Assembly (NCBI GenBank): GCA_016201205.1
Contig: JACQDF010000176.1
Span: 1-58,456 of the forward strand
Direction of reading: 5' to 3'
Length of the DNA: 58,456 nt
Origin: Acidobacteriota bacterium
GTDB lineage: Bacteria; Acidobacteriota; Terriglobia; Bryobacterales; Bryobacteraceae
The notes beneath the pieces are model-generated. The model had not been told where the DNA came from. It saw nothing but the letters and a program-made list of their open reading frames with translations, and ran no database searches. Numbering within the stretch: the first letter of the stretch is position 1; each line of letters opens with the position of its first letter. Positions 8,218-15,854 of the stretch are shown here, in pieces. A program made the translations under genes and the position numbers.

Positions 8218-9642
8218 TCAGGACCCGACCGGAACCTTCCGGGCGGCGCTGTTCTGATCCGCCTGCCGGCGGCGGCGGCGAGCCCAGCCTTCCTTGACCA
8301 CCTGCCGTCCACGTCCAAGAGCCAGAGCGTCCGCTGGCACCGGATCGGTGATGACGGAGCCCGCTCCCACGTAACTGCCTTCCCCAATCTCGATGGGAGC
8401 GACCAGCGTGGCGTTGCTGCCGATGAAAGCGCCGGCTCCGATGCGTGTCTTGTGCTTCGTCTGCCCATCGTAGTTGCAGGTAATGGCGCCGGCGCCGACG
8501 TTCACGTTCTCGCCGATGGTGGAATCGCCCAGATACGCCAGGTGCTGGGCCTTGGCGCCTTTTCCCAGCCGCGTCTTCTTCAGCTCGACGAAATTCCCGA
8601 TGAGCGCGCCGGCCTCGACGTGGTTCTCCATGCGCAGGCGGGCATAGGGTCCGATGCGCGCCCCCGATTCCACATGGGAGGTGGCCACGATCGAGAACGG
8701 CAGGACTTCCACTGCATCCTCGAGGCGAGACGATTCAATGATCGAGTATGCGCCGATCCGGGCGTCGGATCCAATCACCGTATCGCCCAGAATGCGAGCG
8801 AATGGCTCGATGACGGTGTCCGGCCCGATGGCGACCTGCGCGTCAATGGTGACCGTGTCCGGCCTTTCGATGGTGACGCCATCGAGCATGAGCTGGCGCA
8901 CTTTGCGCTCGCGCAGGATACGGTCTACTTCGGCCAGCTCGATGCGGTTGTTGATGCCGAGCAGTTCGGTGAAGTCCACGGCCGGCAGCGGCAGGACGCG
9001 ATGGCCGGCGGCATTCAGAATCCCGACCAGATCAGTGAGATAATACTCGCGCGCCGGGTTATGGGGCCGAATGTCATGCAGATGCTTCCACAGCAGAGCT
9101 GTATCGAAACAGTAGATGCCGGCGTTGATCTCGCGGATCTGCTTTTGCTCGGCGCTGGCGGCTTTCTCTTCGACGACCGCGAGCACTTGGCCCTCCTGGT
9201 TGCGAACGATGCGCCCGTAGCCGGTGGGGTTCTCCAGCATGGTGGTGATCGCCGTCGCAGCAGCGCCCGATTCCACATGCAAATCGATCAACCGCCGCAA
9301 CGTCCCTGCACCGAGCAGGGGACAATCCCCGTAGAGAATGAGAACCCGGCCCTGGCGGCGTTTCGCGGCCGGCTCGCAACACAGCACCGCGTGACCCGTG
9401 CCCTTCTGCTCGATCTGCCGGACGAAACGAACGCCTCGAGGGCGCAAGAGTGATTCGACTATCTCCGCCTGGTGTCCCACCACAATATAGATGGATTCCG
9501 GATTCGCCAGCTCACAGGCGGCGTCCACCACATGCTCGATGAGTGTTTTCCCGCCCGCGCGGTGAAGCACCTTGGCCTTGCGGGACTTCATGCGCGTGCC
9601 TAAACCCGCCGCCAGGATGAGAACGGTGAGCGCGGAATCCAT
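8218..9642 (-). CDS. glmU: Bifunctional GlmU: GlcNAc-1-P uridyltransferase / GlcN-1-P acetyltransferase
   Basis: Makes UDP-GlcNAc, the precursor of peptidoglycan and lipid A, by acetylating glucosamine-1-phosphate and then transferring UMP. The 474-aa protein has the pyrophosphorylase motif LAAGLGTRMKSRKAK at residues about 10-25 and a GDCPLL metal-site segment near 105. From about residue 260 a left-handed beta-helix of hexapeptide repeats runs through TIGENVNVGAGAITCNYDG. The start at MDSALTV (9642) follows yvcK by only 7 bp, implying one transcript. The tail is arginine-rich and variable. Its stop touches that of convergent truB. Confidence 0.97.
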   Translation of the reverse strand: MDSALTVLILAAGLGTRMKSRKAKVLHRAGGKTLIEHVVDAACELANPESIYIVVGHQAEIVESLLRPRGVRFVRQIEQKGTGHAVLCCEPAAKRRQGRVLILYGDCPLLGAGTLRRLIDLHVESGAAATAITTMLENPTGYGRIVRNQEGQVLAVVEEKAASAEQKQIREINAGIYCFDTALLWKHLHDIRPHNPAREYYLTDLVGILNAAGHRVLPLPAVDFTELLGINNRIELAEVDRILRERKVRQLMLDGVTIERPDTVTIDAQVAIGPDTVIEPFARILGDTVIGSDARIGAYSIIESSRLEDAVEVLPFSIVATSHVESGARIGPYARLRMENHVEAGALIGNFVELKKTRLGKGAKAQHLAYLGDSTIGENVNVGAGAITCNYDGQTKHKTRIGAGAFIGSNATLVAPIEIGEGSYVGAGSVITDPVPADALALGRGRQVVKEGWARRRRRQADQNSAARKVPVGS

Positions 9643-9649
9643 GAGTCGC

Positions 9650-10756
9650 TTATAGGGTACCGCCGGCGGCCAGCGGGCGCAGCAGGCTTTGACGCCGCCG
9701 CCAGCCTTCCATCGCAAGACGCAAAGTGACAGCCGCGGCCAGGTGCGGGTCGTGACGCACCTTATCCGATTCGGCCAGCAACGGCTCCTCGAGCACGCGC
9801 AATCCCATCCCCTTCAGACGAGCCGCGTCCACCTCGACAGGCATCGCTTTCTCGATGGCATAGCGGCGGCGCAACTGAGTGCTGATGGGATTGGTATTGA
9901 CGATGACATCCTCGAGGAGCTTTCCGCGGGCGTGCTTGTGAATGGCGGTCACGTGATCGGAAGCGCGAAAATTCATGGTCTCACCAGGCTGCCACATAAG
10001 GTTGCAGAAGTAGGCTTTGATGGCCTGCGACCGCCGGATGGCCTCCGGAATCCCATCCACAAGAAGGTTGGGGATCACACTGGTGAACAGCGAGCCGGGA
10101 CCGAAGGTGATCAAATCCGCCTGCTCGATGGCTTCCAGTGTTTCCGGCAAAGGCAACGGCCGCCGTGGTTTCAAGAACACGCTCGAGATACGGGAGCGGC
10201 TCTTGCTGATGCGTGTTTCGCCGGTGACCAGCGAGCCGTCTTCCAGACGAGCCTGAAGGACCACGTTGCCGGCCGTTGACGGAAAGATACGTCCTGAACT
10301 CGCCAGCACTTCCGAGGAAACTTTCACCGCATGGGCAAAGTCACCGGTAAGCTGCGTGAGCACCGCCAGAAACAGGTTCCCGAAGCTGTGCCCCTTCAGA
10401 CCGCGGCCGGAGGAGAACCGGTACTGAAAGAGCCGCGAAAGCAGCGCTTCGTCCGAGGACAAGGCCACCATGCAGTTCCGGATATCGCCCGGAGGCTGCA
10501 CATCGAATTCCCGGCGCAAGCGGCCGGAACTTCCGCCGTCATCAGTGACGGTGACGACCGCCGTGATCTCGAGGCGCAGGTCCTCGGGAAGACCGATCCC
10601 GGGGGCTCCGGGAGCGGCGCACAACTCAGGCCTGGCGTAATACTTGAGACCCTGAAGCAGCGTGGATAGACCCGTACCTCCACCGACCGCCAGGATGCGG
10701 AGCGGCCGGTCCGGGCCAAAGATCCTCCGCGAAGACGTAATTGACTTTACCGGCAT
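9650..10756 (-). CDS. yvcK: YvcK/CofD-like family protein (gluconeogenesis factor)
   Basis: Member of the UPF0052/YvcK family, needed in Bacillus and Mycobacterium for normal cell-wall synthesis on gluconeogenic carbon sources; the Bacillus protein is reported to bind UDP-sugars. The 368-aa protein shows the Rossmann-like start ILAVGGGTGLSTLLQGLK, then VTVTDDGGSSGRLRREF, GDIRNC and FGPGSLFTSVIPNLLV, all hallmarks of the family. The start at 10756 (MPVKSITSS) is uncertain: ATG 10804 and TTG 10861 are in frame and the best purine-rich site lies 14 bases upstream. It is followed after 7 bp by glmU, whose product UDP-GlcNAc is the likely ligand. Confidence 0.93.
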   Translation of the reverse strand: MPVKSITSSRRIFGPDRPLRILAVGGGTGLSTLLQGLKYYARPELCAAPGAPGIGLPEDLRLEITAVVTVTDDGGSSGRLRREFDVQPPGDIRNCMVALSSDEALLSRLFQYRFSSGRGLKGHSFGNLFLAVLTQLTGDFAHAVKVSSEVLASSGRIFPSTAGNVVLQARLEDGSLVTGETRISKSRSRISSVFLKPRRPLPLPETLEAIEQADLITFGPGSLFTSVIPNLLVDGIPEAIRRSQAIKAYFCNLMWQPGETMNFRASDHVTAIHKHARGKLLEDVIVNTNPISTQLRRRYAIEKAMPVEVDAARLKGMGLRVLEEPLLAESDKVRHDPHLAAAVTLRLAMEGWRRRQSLLRPLAAGGTL

Positions 10757-10872
10757 GGAGTCGCGGTCTTCCCCTTCCTCCGCTGAGGCTGTTGCACCGT
10801 ACATACCCAATCGGCAGCTATGGATTCCGGCTTTATCCTGCAAGACAGCCGGGCTGCTCAATCGGTTAGTGT

Positions 10873-11481
10873 CTACGCGGACTCCTTTTTCTCAGCAAAT
10901 ACCAATTCTCGCACGGGTGACCGTCTGCCGAATTCGAGCAGATCCGGATCGTTGCGTGCGATCATCCGGTTCTTGGGGTCGAGCCGGATGGCCTGCTCCA
11001 GAAATTTGGCCGCCTGATCCAAGTCCCCCTGCAAGCCGCGGCAGATGGACAGGGCGTAGTAAACGTGATCCGCGTTCGGCGCCTGCTCCAATGCCCTCTT
11101 CAGGGTCTCTTCGGCCGTGCTGAGCTGACGCCGGTTGATCAGGCTGACTCCGTAATTGTAATAATCCTCAGGGCCTTTCAACGCCGGGATCATCTTGGCG
11201 AGCCGCTGCTGGCACATCCGCACATGCTGCCGGGCTACGTGGGCCACCTCCCGGCTGGGCCCGTTGGCGGCCTGCTCGAAAATCCTGACCGCGCCGGTGA
11301 AGTCCCGCGCATGGAATAATTTCATTGCCGATTCGAACAGTTGGATTTGTGAAGGAGTTTGAGTGGTCACAACTTTTGTGGTCACAGTTCTTGGTTTCCC
11401 TGCCACCGGCGCCGGCCGGGCTGGCGCGCGGGACGCGACGGTCTTGGAGCGCTTGGCGGAGGCGCGGGGGGATTTCTTCAT
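10873..11481 (-). CDS. TPR-repeat protein
   Basis: A 202-aa protein with a basic, alanine/proline-rich N-terminus (MKKSPRASAKRSK) and no signal peptide, followed by tetratricopeptide-like helices. Two clear TPR-like units are seen: YYNYGVSLINRRQLSTAEET with its partner helix, and VYYALSICRGLQGDLDQAAK, followed by a Leu-Asp-Pro turn. TPRs mediate protein-protein contacts; the partner is unknown. It ends 12 bp before the longest possible yvcK start and reads in the same direction, so it is probably first in the TPR-yvcK-glmU unit. The start at 11481 is the first ATG giving a sensible N-terminus; an upstream 20-codon extension is possible. Confidence 0.8.
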   Translation of the reverse strand: MKKSPRASAKRSKTVASRAPARPAPVAGKPRTVTTKVVTTQTPSQIQLFESAMKLFHARDFTGAVRIFEQAANGPSREVAHVARQHVRMCQQRLAKMIPALKGPEDYYNYGVSLINRRQLSTAEETLKRALEQAPNADHVYYALSICRGLQGDLDQAAKFLEQAIRLDPKNRMIARNDPDLLEFGRRSPVRELVFAEKKESA

Positions 11482-11927
11482 ATCAAAGCACCGGCTGGAT
11501 CGCAAATTCCTTTTTCTACCAGAACAGCTACGGCTTTGCAAGCGGGCTCAGACGCAGTGGGGTGGCGTTCCGATTCTGCATCGGATGCCGGATTGGGACC
11601 CGGACTGCGACAGCAGGAGGGCATCGCTTCTCCAAGTAACTGATTCCAGGGGCGGGGCGGATTGGCATGGCAGGTGCTCTCCTGGGCGGCGTAGGAAGAA
11701 AAAGGGCGTAGGTTTGTTAAGAGGGCGAAAGGGTTGTTCCTCCCGTGAGTCCACCTGTAGTTCTCAACGTCCCGCCACCGAGCCTGCCACCAATCGACCC
11801 GCCCCCTTGCCCCACCCAACCGGCTCTCTTAAGGCCCGCGCCCCACTTCTCCTACGGTGTTTGCAGGTAGTACTTCGTTCGCTTCTTTCCTACAGTTTCC
11901 CCCAAACTTTGCCGATTTGAAGAACGT
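11482..11927. other. Intergenic stretch without supported gene
   Basis: About 446 bp between the divergent TPR gene and the small ORF at 11928. Open frames exist on both strands but their translations are arginine/serine-rich shadows without family features. It should contain the promoters of both flanking units; no convincing -35/-10 pair was seen. Confidence 0.5.
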
Positions 11928-12098
11928 ATGACGCAGTCACAGCTTGATCTCACCACGCACCTCGGCTTTCAATTGAGCCTGCTCCGGCTTTCTGCCATCC
12001 CGGGCCCCAGCCGTCCGTTGTTCGAGGAGCTCACCGAGGAGACCAGGGAGCTGGAAGACTTGGTGGATTGCGTAATCACCTCGCGCCGGACACGCTAA
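11928..12098 (+). CDS. Small hypothetical protein (56 aa)
   Basis: An ORF below the usual size cut-off, beginning MTQSQLDLTTHLGFQLSLLR. It has high third-position GC like its neighbours and an acidic amphipathic C-terminal half (LFEELTEETRELEDLVD). No signal peptide or known motif is visible. It ends 32 bp before the next gene on the same strand. It could be a small four-helix-bundle or adaptor protein; the function is unknown. Confidence 0.5.
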   Translation: MTQSQLDLTTHLGFQLSLLRLSAIPGPSRPLFEELTEETRELEDLVDCVITSRRTR

Positions 12099-12130
12099 CC
12101 GCTTCTGTTCCACGTGCTATGCTCGAACGC

Positions 12131-12493
12131 ATGACGCGTTCGCTGGCGATTCCCGCAATCCTTCTGGCTGCCGCCTGGCTCGCCACGGCCGCCGATATCA
12201 CCGGAACCTGGAGCTTCGAAGTGCAAATGGATGCCGGCGCCGGCACGCCCGTGTTCGAGTTCAAACAATCAGGCGAGAAACTGACCGGTAAGTATCAGGG
12301 CCAACTGGGCGAGGCGCCGCTGGAAGGAACCGTGAGCGGCAACAACATCAAGTTCATTTTCAAGCTGTCGCTAGGCGACGAACCGGTCGAGGTCACCTAC
12401 GAAGGCGTCATCGAAGGCGCTGATTCCATGAAGGGGAAAGCCACCTACGGGTCTTTTGCTTCGGGAACCTGGACTGCCAGGCGCAAGAAATAA
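12131..12493 (+). CDS. Secreted small beta-rich hypothetical protein
   Basis: A 120-aa protein with a clear signal peptide (MTRSLAIPAILLAAAWLATA) followed by alternating strands: DITGTWSFEV, PVFEFKQSGEKLTGKYQG, PLEGTVSGNNIKFIFK and ASGTWTARRKK. This resembles the short exported lipocalin-like or beta-barrel proteins common in Acidobacteriota, which begin with a Gly-Thr-Trp motif after the signal. A ligand or structural role is possible; no catalytic residues are seen. ATG 12131 is preferred because the signal peptide starts there; ATG 12119 is in frame. It converges on asnB across a palindromic repeat. Confidence 0.75.
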   Translation: MTRSLAIPAILLAAAWLATAADITGTWSFEVQMDAGAGTPVFEFKQSGEKLTGKYQGQLGEAPLEGTVSGNNIKFIFKLSLGDEPVEVTYEGVIEGADSMKGKATYGSFASGTWTARRKK

Positions 12494-12516
12494 CGGAATA
12501 ACGTTGCCAGCCGGTT

Positions 12517-12607
12517 GGGACCGCTTGCTGACGCGCGCGGCTCAGCAAGAGCTTCCGAGCCGCGGCTCAGCAAGGGCTTCCGAGCCGCGACCGTAAGGGA
12601 GCGGTTG
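12517..12607. repeat. GC-rich palindromic repeat (family 2), two-unit copy
   Basis: Runs from GGGACCGCTTGCTGACGCGC to ACCGTAAGGGAGCGGTT and holds two internal CGGCTC-AGCAAGRGCTTC-GAGCCG hairpin units. The same boundaries enclose three units at 22937-23055, and a shortened copy lies at 24737-24774. Its right part overlaps the 3' end of asnB and supplies that gene's stop codon. Confidence 0.85.
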
Positions 12608-14468
12608 AGGCCGATTCCCACTGGCGAAACCAGAGTTCGAGGATCAGCAGCGCCCAAAGGCGCAGATTGTTGTCTCTTCGGCCCGAGTCATGTTCGTTTA
12701 ACAGGTGGCGCACAAACTCCCCGGAGACGATGCCGCGCTCAATGAATTCCCGGCTGGTCAGGTGGTCCTGGAGAAACTCCCGCAGCGGGCCGCGGAACCA
12801 GCTCGCCAGCGGCACGCCGAATCCCATCTTGGGCCGGTTCAGAATGCCGGCGGGCAGCCTGCCGCCGATCGCGTCCAGCAGAATCGCCTTGCCTTTCCGG
12901 TTGCGGATCTTCCAGCTCACGGGGAGAGAAAAAGCAAACTCAGCCAGGTGGTGATCGAGCATCGGGCAGCGCACTTCGAGCGATGCCGCCATCGACATGC
13001 GGTCCACTTTCACCAGCATATCGCCAGTGAGATTGGCGGTGGCCTCGAAGTAGAGCGCCTGGAGCAACGCATCGGCGCCGTTGGGAAGCAGGAACTCAGC
13101 CAGCGTGCTGGTGAGAAACGCTGCGTCGGCAGGCATCATCCATTCGGGCCTCAGCAACCTGCGGCGCAGCAAGTACGGCATGTAGTTGAACTCGAAGTAG
13201 CGCTCCAGAGCCGTCGGGCGCGAGATCATCTGCAAGTAATTCTTGCCGTAGGCAGAGTAGGGAAGCGCATCCGCGATCCAGGACAGGATTCTGCGGGCCG
13301 GTTGCGGAATGCGGTCGAGGCAACGGAGCCGCTCAATTCTGGCGAAACTCTCGTAACCGGCAAACAGTTCATCACCTCCGTCGCCGGTCAGGGCAACTTT
13401 GACGTGCCGCGAGGTGAACTCGGAGACGATATACGCCGGAATCGCGGAAGCATCGGCGAACGGCTCATCGAAATGCCGCAGAAGCTTCTGAACCAGATCG
13501 ATCGCATCCGGCCGGACGACGATCTGGTGGTGATCCGTTCGGTAGTGGCGTGCCACCAGCCCGGCATAAGGCAGCTCGTTGAAGGAACGCTCCTCAAATC
13601 CAATGGAGAAGGTTTTCACGGGCTCGGAAGACTGGCGGGACATCGAGGCGACGACCGAGCTGGAGTCGATGCCCCCGCTCAGGAAAGCGCCCAAAGGGAC
13701 ATCGGCGATCATGCGGATGCGGACCGCTTCGTCGAACAATTCGCGAATGCGCTCGAGGGCTTGTTCATACGCCAGCCCGGCGGGAGGCTCCCGGGCAGGT
13801 GTGGGGAGCCGCCAATAGCGCTGTTCGCTGATGCGGCCTTGTGAATCACAGGTGAGCCATGCGCCGGGCGCCAGTTTGCGAATCGCCAGAAACGGGCTGG
13901 CCGGATCGGGCAGGTAGCCAAACTGGAAATAGAGACGCAACGCCTCGCGGTCCAGCTCGAAGGGGATCTCCAAACCGCGCAGGCACTTCAGCTCGCTGGC
14001 AAAATAGAGCCCGTGCCCGGTGGCCGCATAGTACAACGGCTTCTTGCCGAAGCGGTCGCGGGCCAGCAGCAGCAGCCGCTGGCGGGCATCCCAGATCGCG
14101 AACGCGAACATCCCGCGCAGCCGGGCGATTCCGCCGGCCCCTTCCTGCTCGTACAGATGCACCAGCGCTTCCGTGTCGCTGGAGGTGGAAAAGCGATGTC
14201 CGCGGGCCTCCAGATCCGCGCGCAGCTCGCGGTAGTTATAGATCTCGCCGTTGAACACCACCCAGGCGGAGCCGTCTTCGTTGGAAATGGGCTGATGGCC
14301 CGTCTCGAGGTCGATGATGCTGAGCCGGCGCATGCCGAGCCCGCAGCCGCCATCGACATGGAAGCCTTCATCGTCAGGACCGCGGTGCCGGATGAGGCCG
14401 CACATCGCCTTCAGAGTCGAGGCTTGGGCGGGCCGGTCGAAGAGGTGGAATCCGGCGATGCCGCACAT
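12567..14468 (-). CDS. asnB: Asparagine synthase (glutamine-hydrolysing)
   Basis: Transfers ammonia from glutamine to aspartate, or to a related acceptor in pathway-specific members, using ATP. The 633-aa protein starts MCGIAGFHLF, so Cys2 is the glutaminase nucleophile. The class-II amidotransferase domain (residues 1-~215) includes RHRGPDDEG and FNGEIYNY. The synthetase domain has the PP-loop LGAFLSGGIDSSSV (about 260) and ALTGDGGDELFAGY (about 360). The last 13 residues (about STAPLRSRLGSPC) and the stop codon are encoded by the palindromic repeat 12517-12607, so the original C-terminus has been replaced or extended. It is divergent from the YdcF gene. Such proteins in Acidobacteriota also act in exopolysaccharide clusters, but nothing here shows that. 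Confidence 0.93.
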   Translation of the reverse strand: MCGIAGFHLFDRPAQASTLKAMCGLIRHRGPDDEGFHVDGGCGLGMRRLSIIDLETGHQPISNEDGSAWVVFNGEIYNYRELRADLEARGHRFSTSSDTEALVHLYEQEGAGGIARLRGMFAFAIWDARQRLLLLARDRFGKKPLYYAATGHGLYFASELKCLRGLEIPFELDREALRLYFQFGYLPDPASPFLAIRKLAPGAWLTCDSQGRISEQRYWRLPTPAREPPAGLAYEQALERIRELFDEAVRIRMIADVPLGAFLSGGIDSSSVVASMSRQSSEPVKTFSIGFEERSFNELPYAGLVARHYRTDHHQIVVRPDAIDLVQKLLRHFDEPFADASAIPAYIVSEFTSRHVKVALTGDGGDELFAGYESFARIERLRCLDRIPQPARRILSWIADALPYSAYGKNYLQMISRPTALERYFEFNYMPYLLRRRLLRPEWMMPADAAFLTSTLAEFLLPNGADALLQALYFEATANLTGDMLVKVDRMSMAASLEVRCPMLDHHLAEFAFSLPVSWKIRNRKGKAILLDAIGGRLPAGILNRPKMGFGVPLASWFRGPLREFLQDHLTSREFIERGIVSGEFVRHLLNEHDSGRRDNNLRLWALLILELWFRQWESASTAPLRSRLGSPC

Positions 14469-14525
14469 ACGCCTTTCCGATTCTAGCCCGCGTACAGAGA
14501 CCGTAGGGTATAGTGAGGTTTTCCA

Positions 14526-15140
14526 ATGCGACGGATCTGGCGAGTGATCCGCACCATGCTGGCTGCAATCGGCCTGGTGGTTGTGGTGTGCACGCTGACG
14601 CCGCTGACCTTCTGGCTGGCCACCTGGCTGGCGGGCCCGTGGCATGATCCCAAGGGCGATGTCCTGATCGTGCTTGGCGCGGAGATGGAAAAAGACGGCT
14701 TCCCGGGACGGGTGACTTTTCGCCGGGCGATGTATGCGGCGCGGGTGTGGCGCGAGGGCGGGTTTGCCAGGATTGTGGTGTGCGGGTCCTCGGATCAGGA
14801 CATCGCGGTGGCCCGAGTCATGCGGGACTACCTGATCTTCTCGGGGGTTCCACAGGCGGCGATTATCGAGGAACCCACATCCCGTTCCACCAGAGAAAAT
14901 GCGCTGTATGCGGCGCGGATACTGGCCGGCGAACCGGGCACGAAGGTGCTCCTCACCAGTGATTACCACATGTTCCGCGCCCATCGTGCTTTCCTCAAGG
15001 CAGGGCTCGTGGTGTCCCCGCGACCGATTCCGGACATCCGCTCGCGGCATTCCCGCGTCGAGCAGCGTTGGGCGCTGGTGACGGAATTGATCAGGGAAGC
15101 GGCCCAGATCGGGTATTATTTTGCCCGCGGTTGGATTTGA
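14526..15140 (+). CDS. YdcF/DUF218 family membrane protein
   Basis: A 204-aa protein with one N-terminal membrane segment (about residues 8-35, MLAAIGLVVVVCTLTPLTF) followed by a DUF218 domain: GDVLIVLGAEMEKDGFPGRV, FARIVVCGSS, EEPTSRSTRENALYAARIL and VLLTSDYHMFRAHRAF. Family members include SanA and ElyC, which influence envelope integrity and undecaprenyl-carrier use; YdcF itself binds S-adenosylmethionine. The domain probably faces the periplasm. Its ATG is 57 bp from the divergent asnB start. The precise function is not known. Confidence 0.88.
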   Translation: MRRIWRVIRTMLAAIGLVVVVCTLTPLTFWLATWLAGPWHDPKGDVLIVLGAEMEKDGFPGRVTFRRAMYAARVWREGGFARIVVCGSSDQDIAVARVMRDYLIFSGVPQAAIIEEPTSRSTRENALYAARILAGEPGTKVLLTSDYHMFRAHRAFLKAGLVVSPRPIPDIRSRHSRVEQRWALVTELIREAAQIGYYFARGWI

Positions 15141-15162
15141 TCCGGGAATCTGTACAAAGAAG

Positions 15163-15191
15163 TTGTGTTTCGCCCGGCCCCTATGTTATAC
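15163..15191 (+). promoter_or_regulatory. Putative sigma70-type promoter of the ferredoxin gene
   Basis: TTGTGT (15163-15168), a 17-bp spacer, then TTATAC (15186-15191). The predicted transcription start is near 15198, about 28 bp before the ATG, with AGAGAGGAG as ribosome site at about 15212-15220. Confidence 0.45.
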
Positions 15192-15225
15192 GATAGAGAG
15201 ATTCTTTTGCCAGAGAGGAGCTTTT

Positions 15226-15486
15226 ATGGCTTACGTCATCGCTGAACCCTGCATTGGCACCAAGGATGCCGCTTGCGTGGATGCCTGCCCGGTGGACTGC
15301 ATTCATCCGAAGAAAGACAACGAAAAATTCCCTTCCGCCGAGCAGCTTTATATCGACCCGGTGGAATGCATCGATTGCGGCGCGTGCGTGCCGGTGTGTC
15401 CGGTTTCGGCGATTTTTGCGCTTGATGATCTGCCCGAGAAGTGGGCCGCCTACGCACAAACGAATTCCGAATACTACGGGCGGTAA
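15226..15486 (+). CDS. FdxA-type 7Fe/8Fe ferredoxin
   Basis: An 86-aa electron carrier with two iron-sulfur sites. The N-terminal part CIGTKDAACVDACPVDCIHP has the wide Cys spacing typical of a [3Fe-4S] site in 7Fe ferredoxins, and CIDCGACVPVCPVSA binds a [4Fe-4S] cluster. Pro residues after the last cysteines are conserved. The start is fixed by AGAGAGGAG seven bases upstream. The gene has its own promoter-like sequence and converges on queD: the coding regions overlap by 13 bp tail to tail (15474-15486). The electron partner is unknown. Confidence 0.93.
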   Translation: MAYVIAEPCIGTKDAACVDACPVDCIHPKKDNEKFPSAEQLYIDPVECIDCGACVPVCPVSAIFALDDLPEKWAAYAQTNSEYYGR

Positions 15487-15854
15487 GTGGCGACGCAGGT
15501 GTCCGTTTCCCAAACTCTCACGGACTGAACCCGCACGGGCGCTCTGCCGGCGCCCTCTTCCATGCCGTTCAGCATCTGTTCACAAAAGTACTTCGCAAGA
15601 TTTTCCGCCGACGGGTTGATCACGTCAAAGGGCGGCAGATCGTTAATGAACTGGTGGTCGAGGTAGGCAATGGCGTTCCGCAGGATCTTCTTGAGGTCGG
15701 CGAAATCAGCGAGCAAGCCGGCGGCGTCCAGATCGGCGCCTTCCAGGGTCACGCGGACCCGGTAGTTGTGGCCATGCACGCGCTCGCATTTTCCCTTGTA
15801 ATTGCGCAGCGCGTGCCCGGCGGCGAACGTCTCTTCCACCGAAACTTCAAACAT
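15474..15854 (-). CDS. queD: 6-carboxy-5,6,7,8-tetrahydropterin synthase QueD
   Basis: Converts dihydroneopterin triphosphate to 6-carboxytetrahydropterin, the second step of queuosine/7-deazaguanine synthesis. The 126-aa protein has the zinc histidines in FAAGHAL and VHGHNYRV, the catalytic cysteine in GKCERVHGHNY and the C-terminal VWETDTC segment. Its ATG overlaps the stop of the upstream DinG-like helicase gene by 8 bp, so the two are probably co-translated; no queC or queE lies in the window. The 3' end overlaps the convergent ferredoxin gene by 13 bp. Confidence 0.95.
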   Translation of the reverse strand: MFEVSVEETFAAGHALRNYKGKCERVHGHNYRVRVTLEGADLDAAGLLADFADLKKILRNAIAYLDHQFINDLPPFDVINPSAENLAKYFCEQMLNGMEEGAGRAPVRVQSVRVWETDTCVATYRP

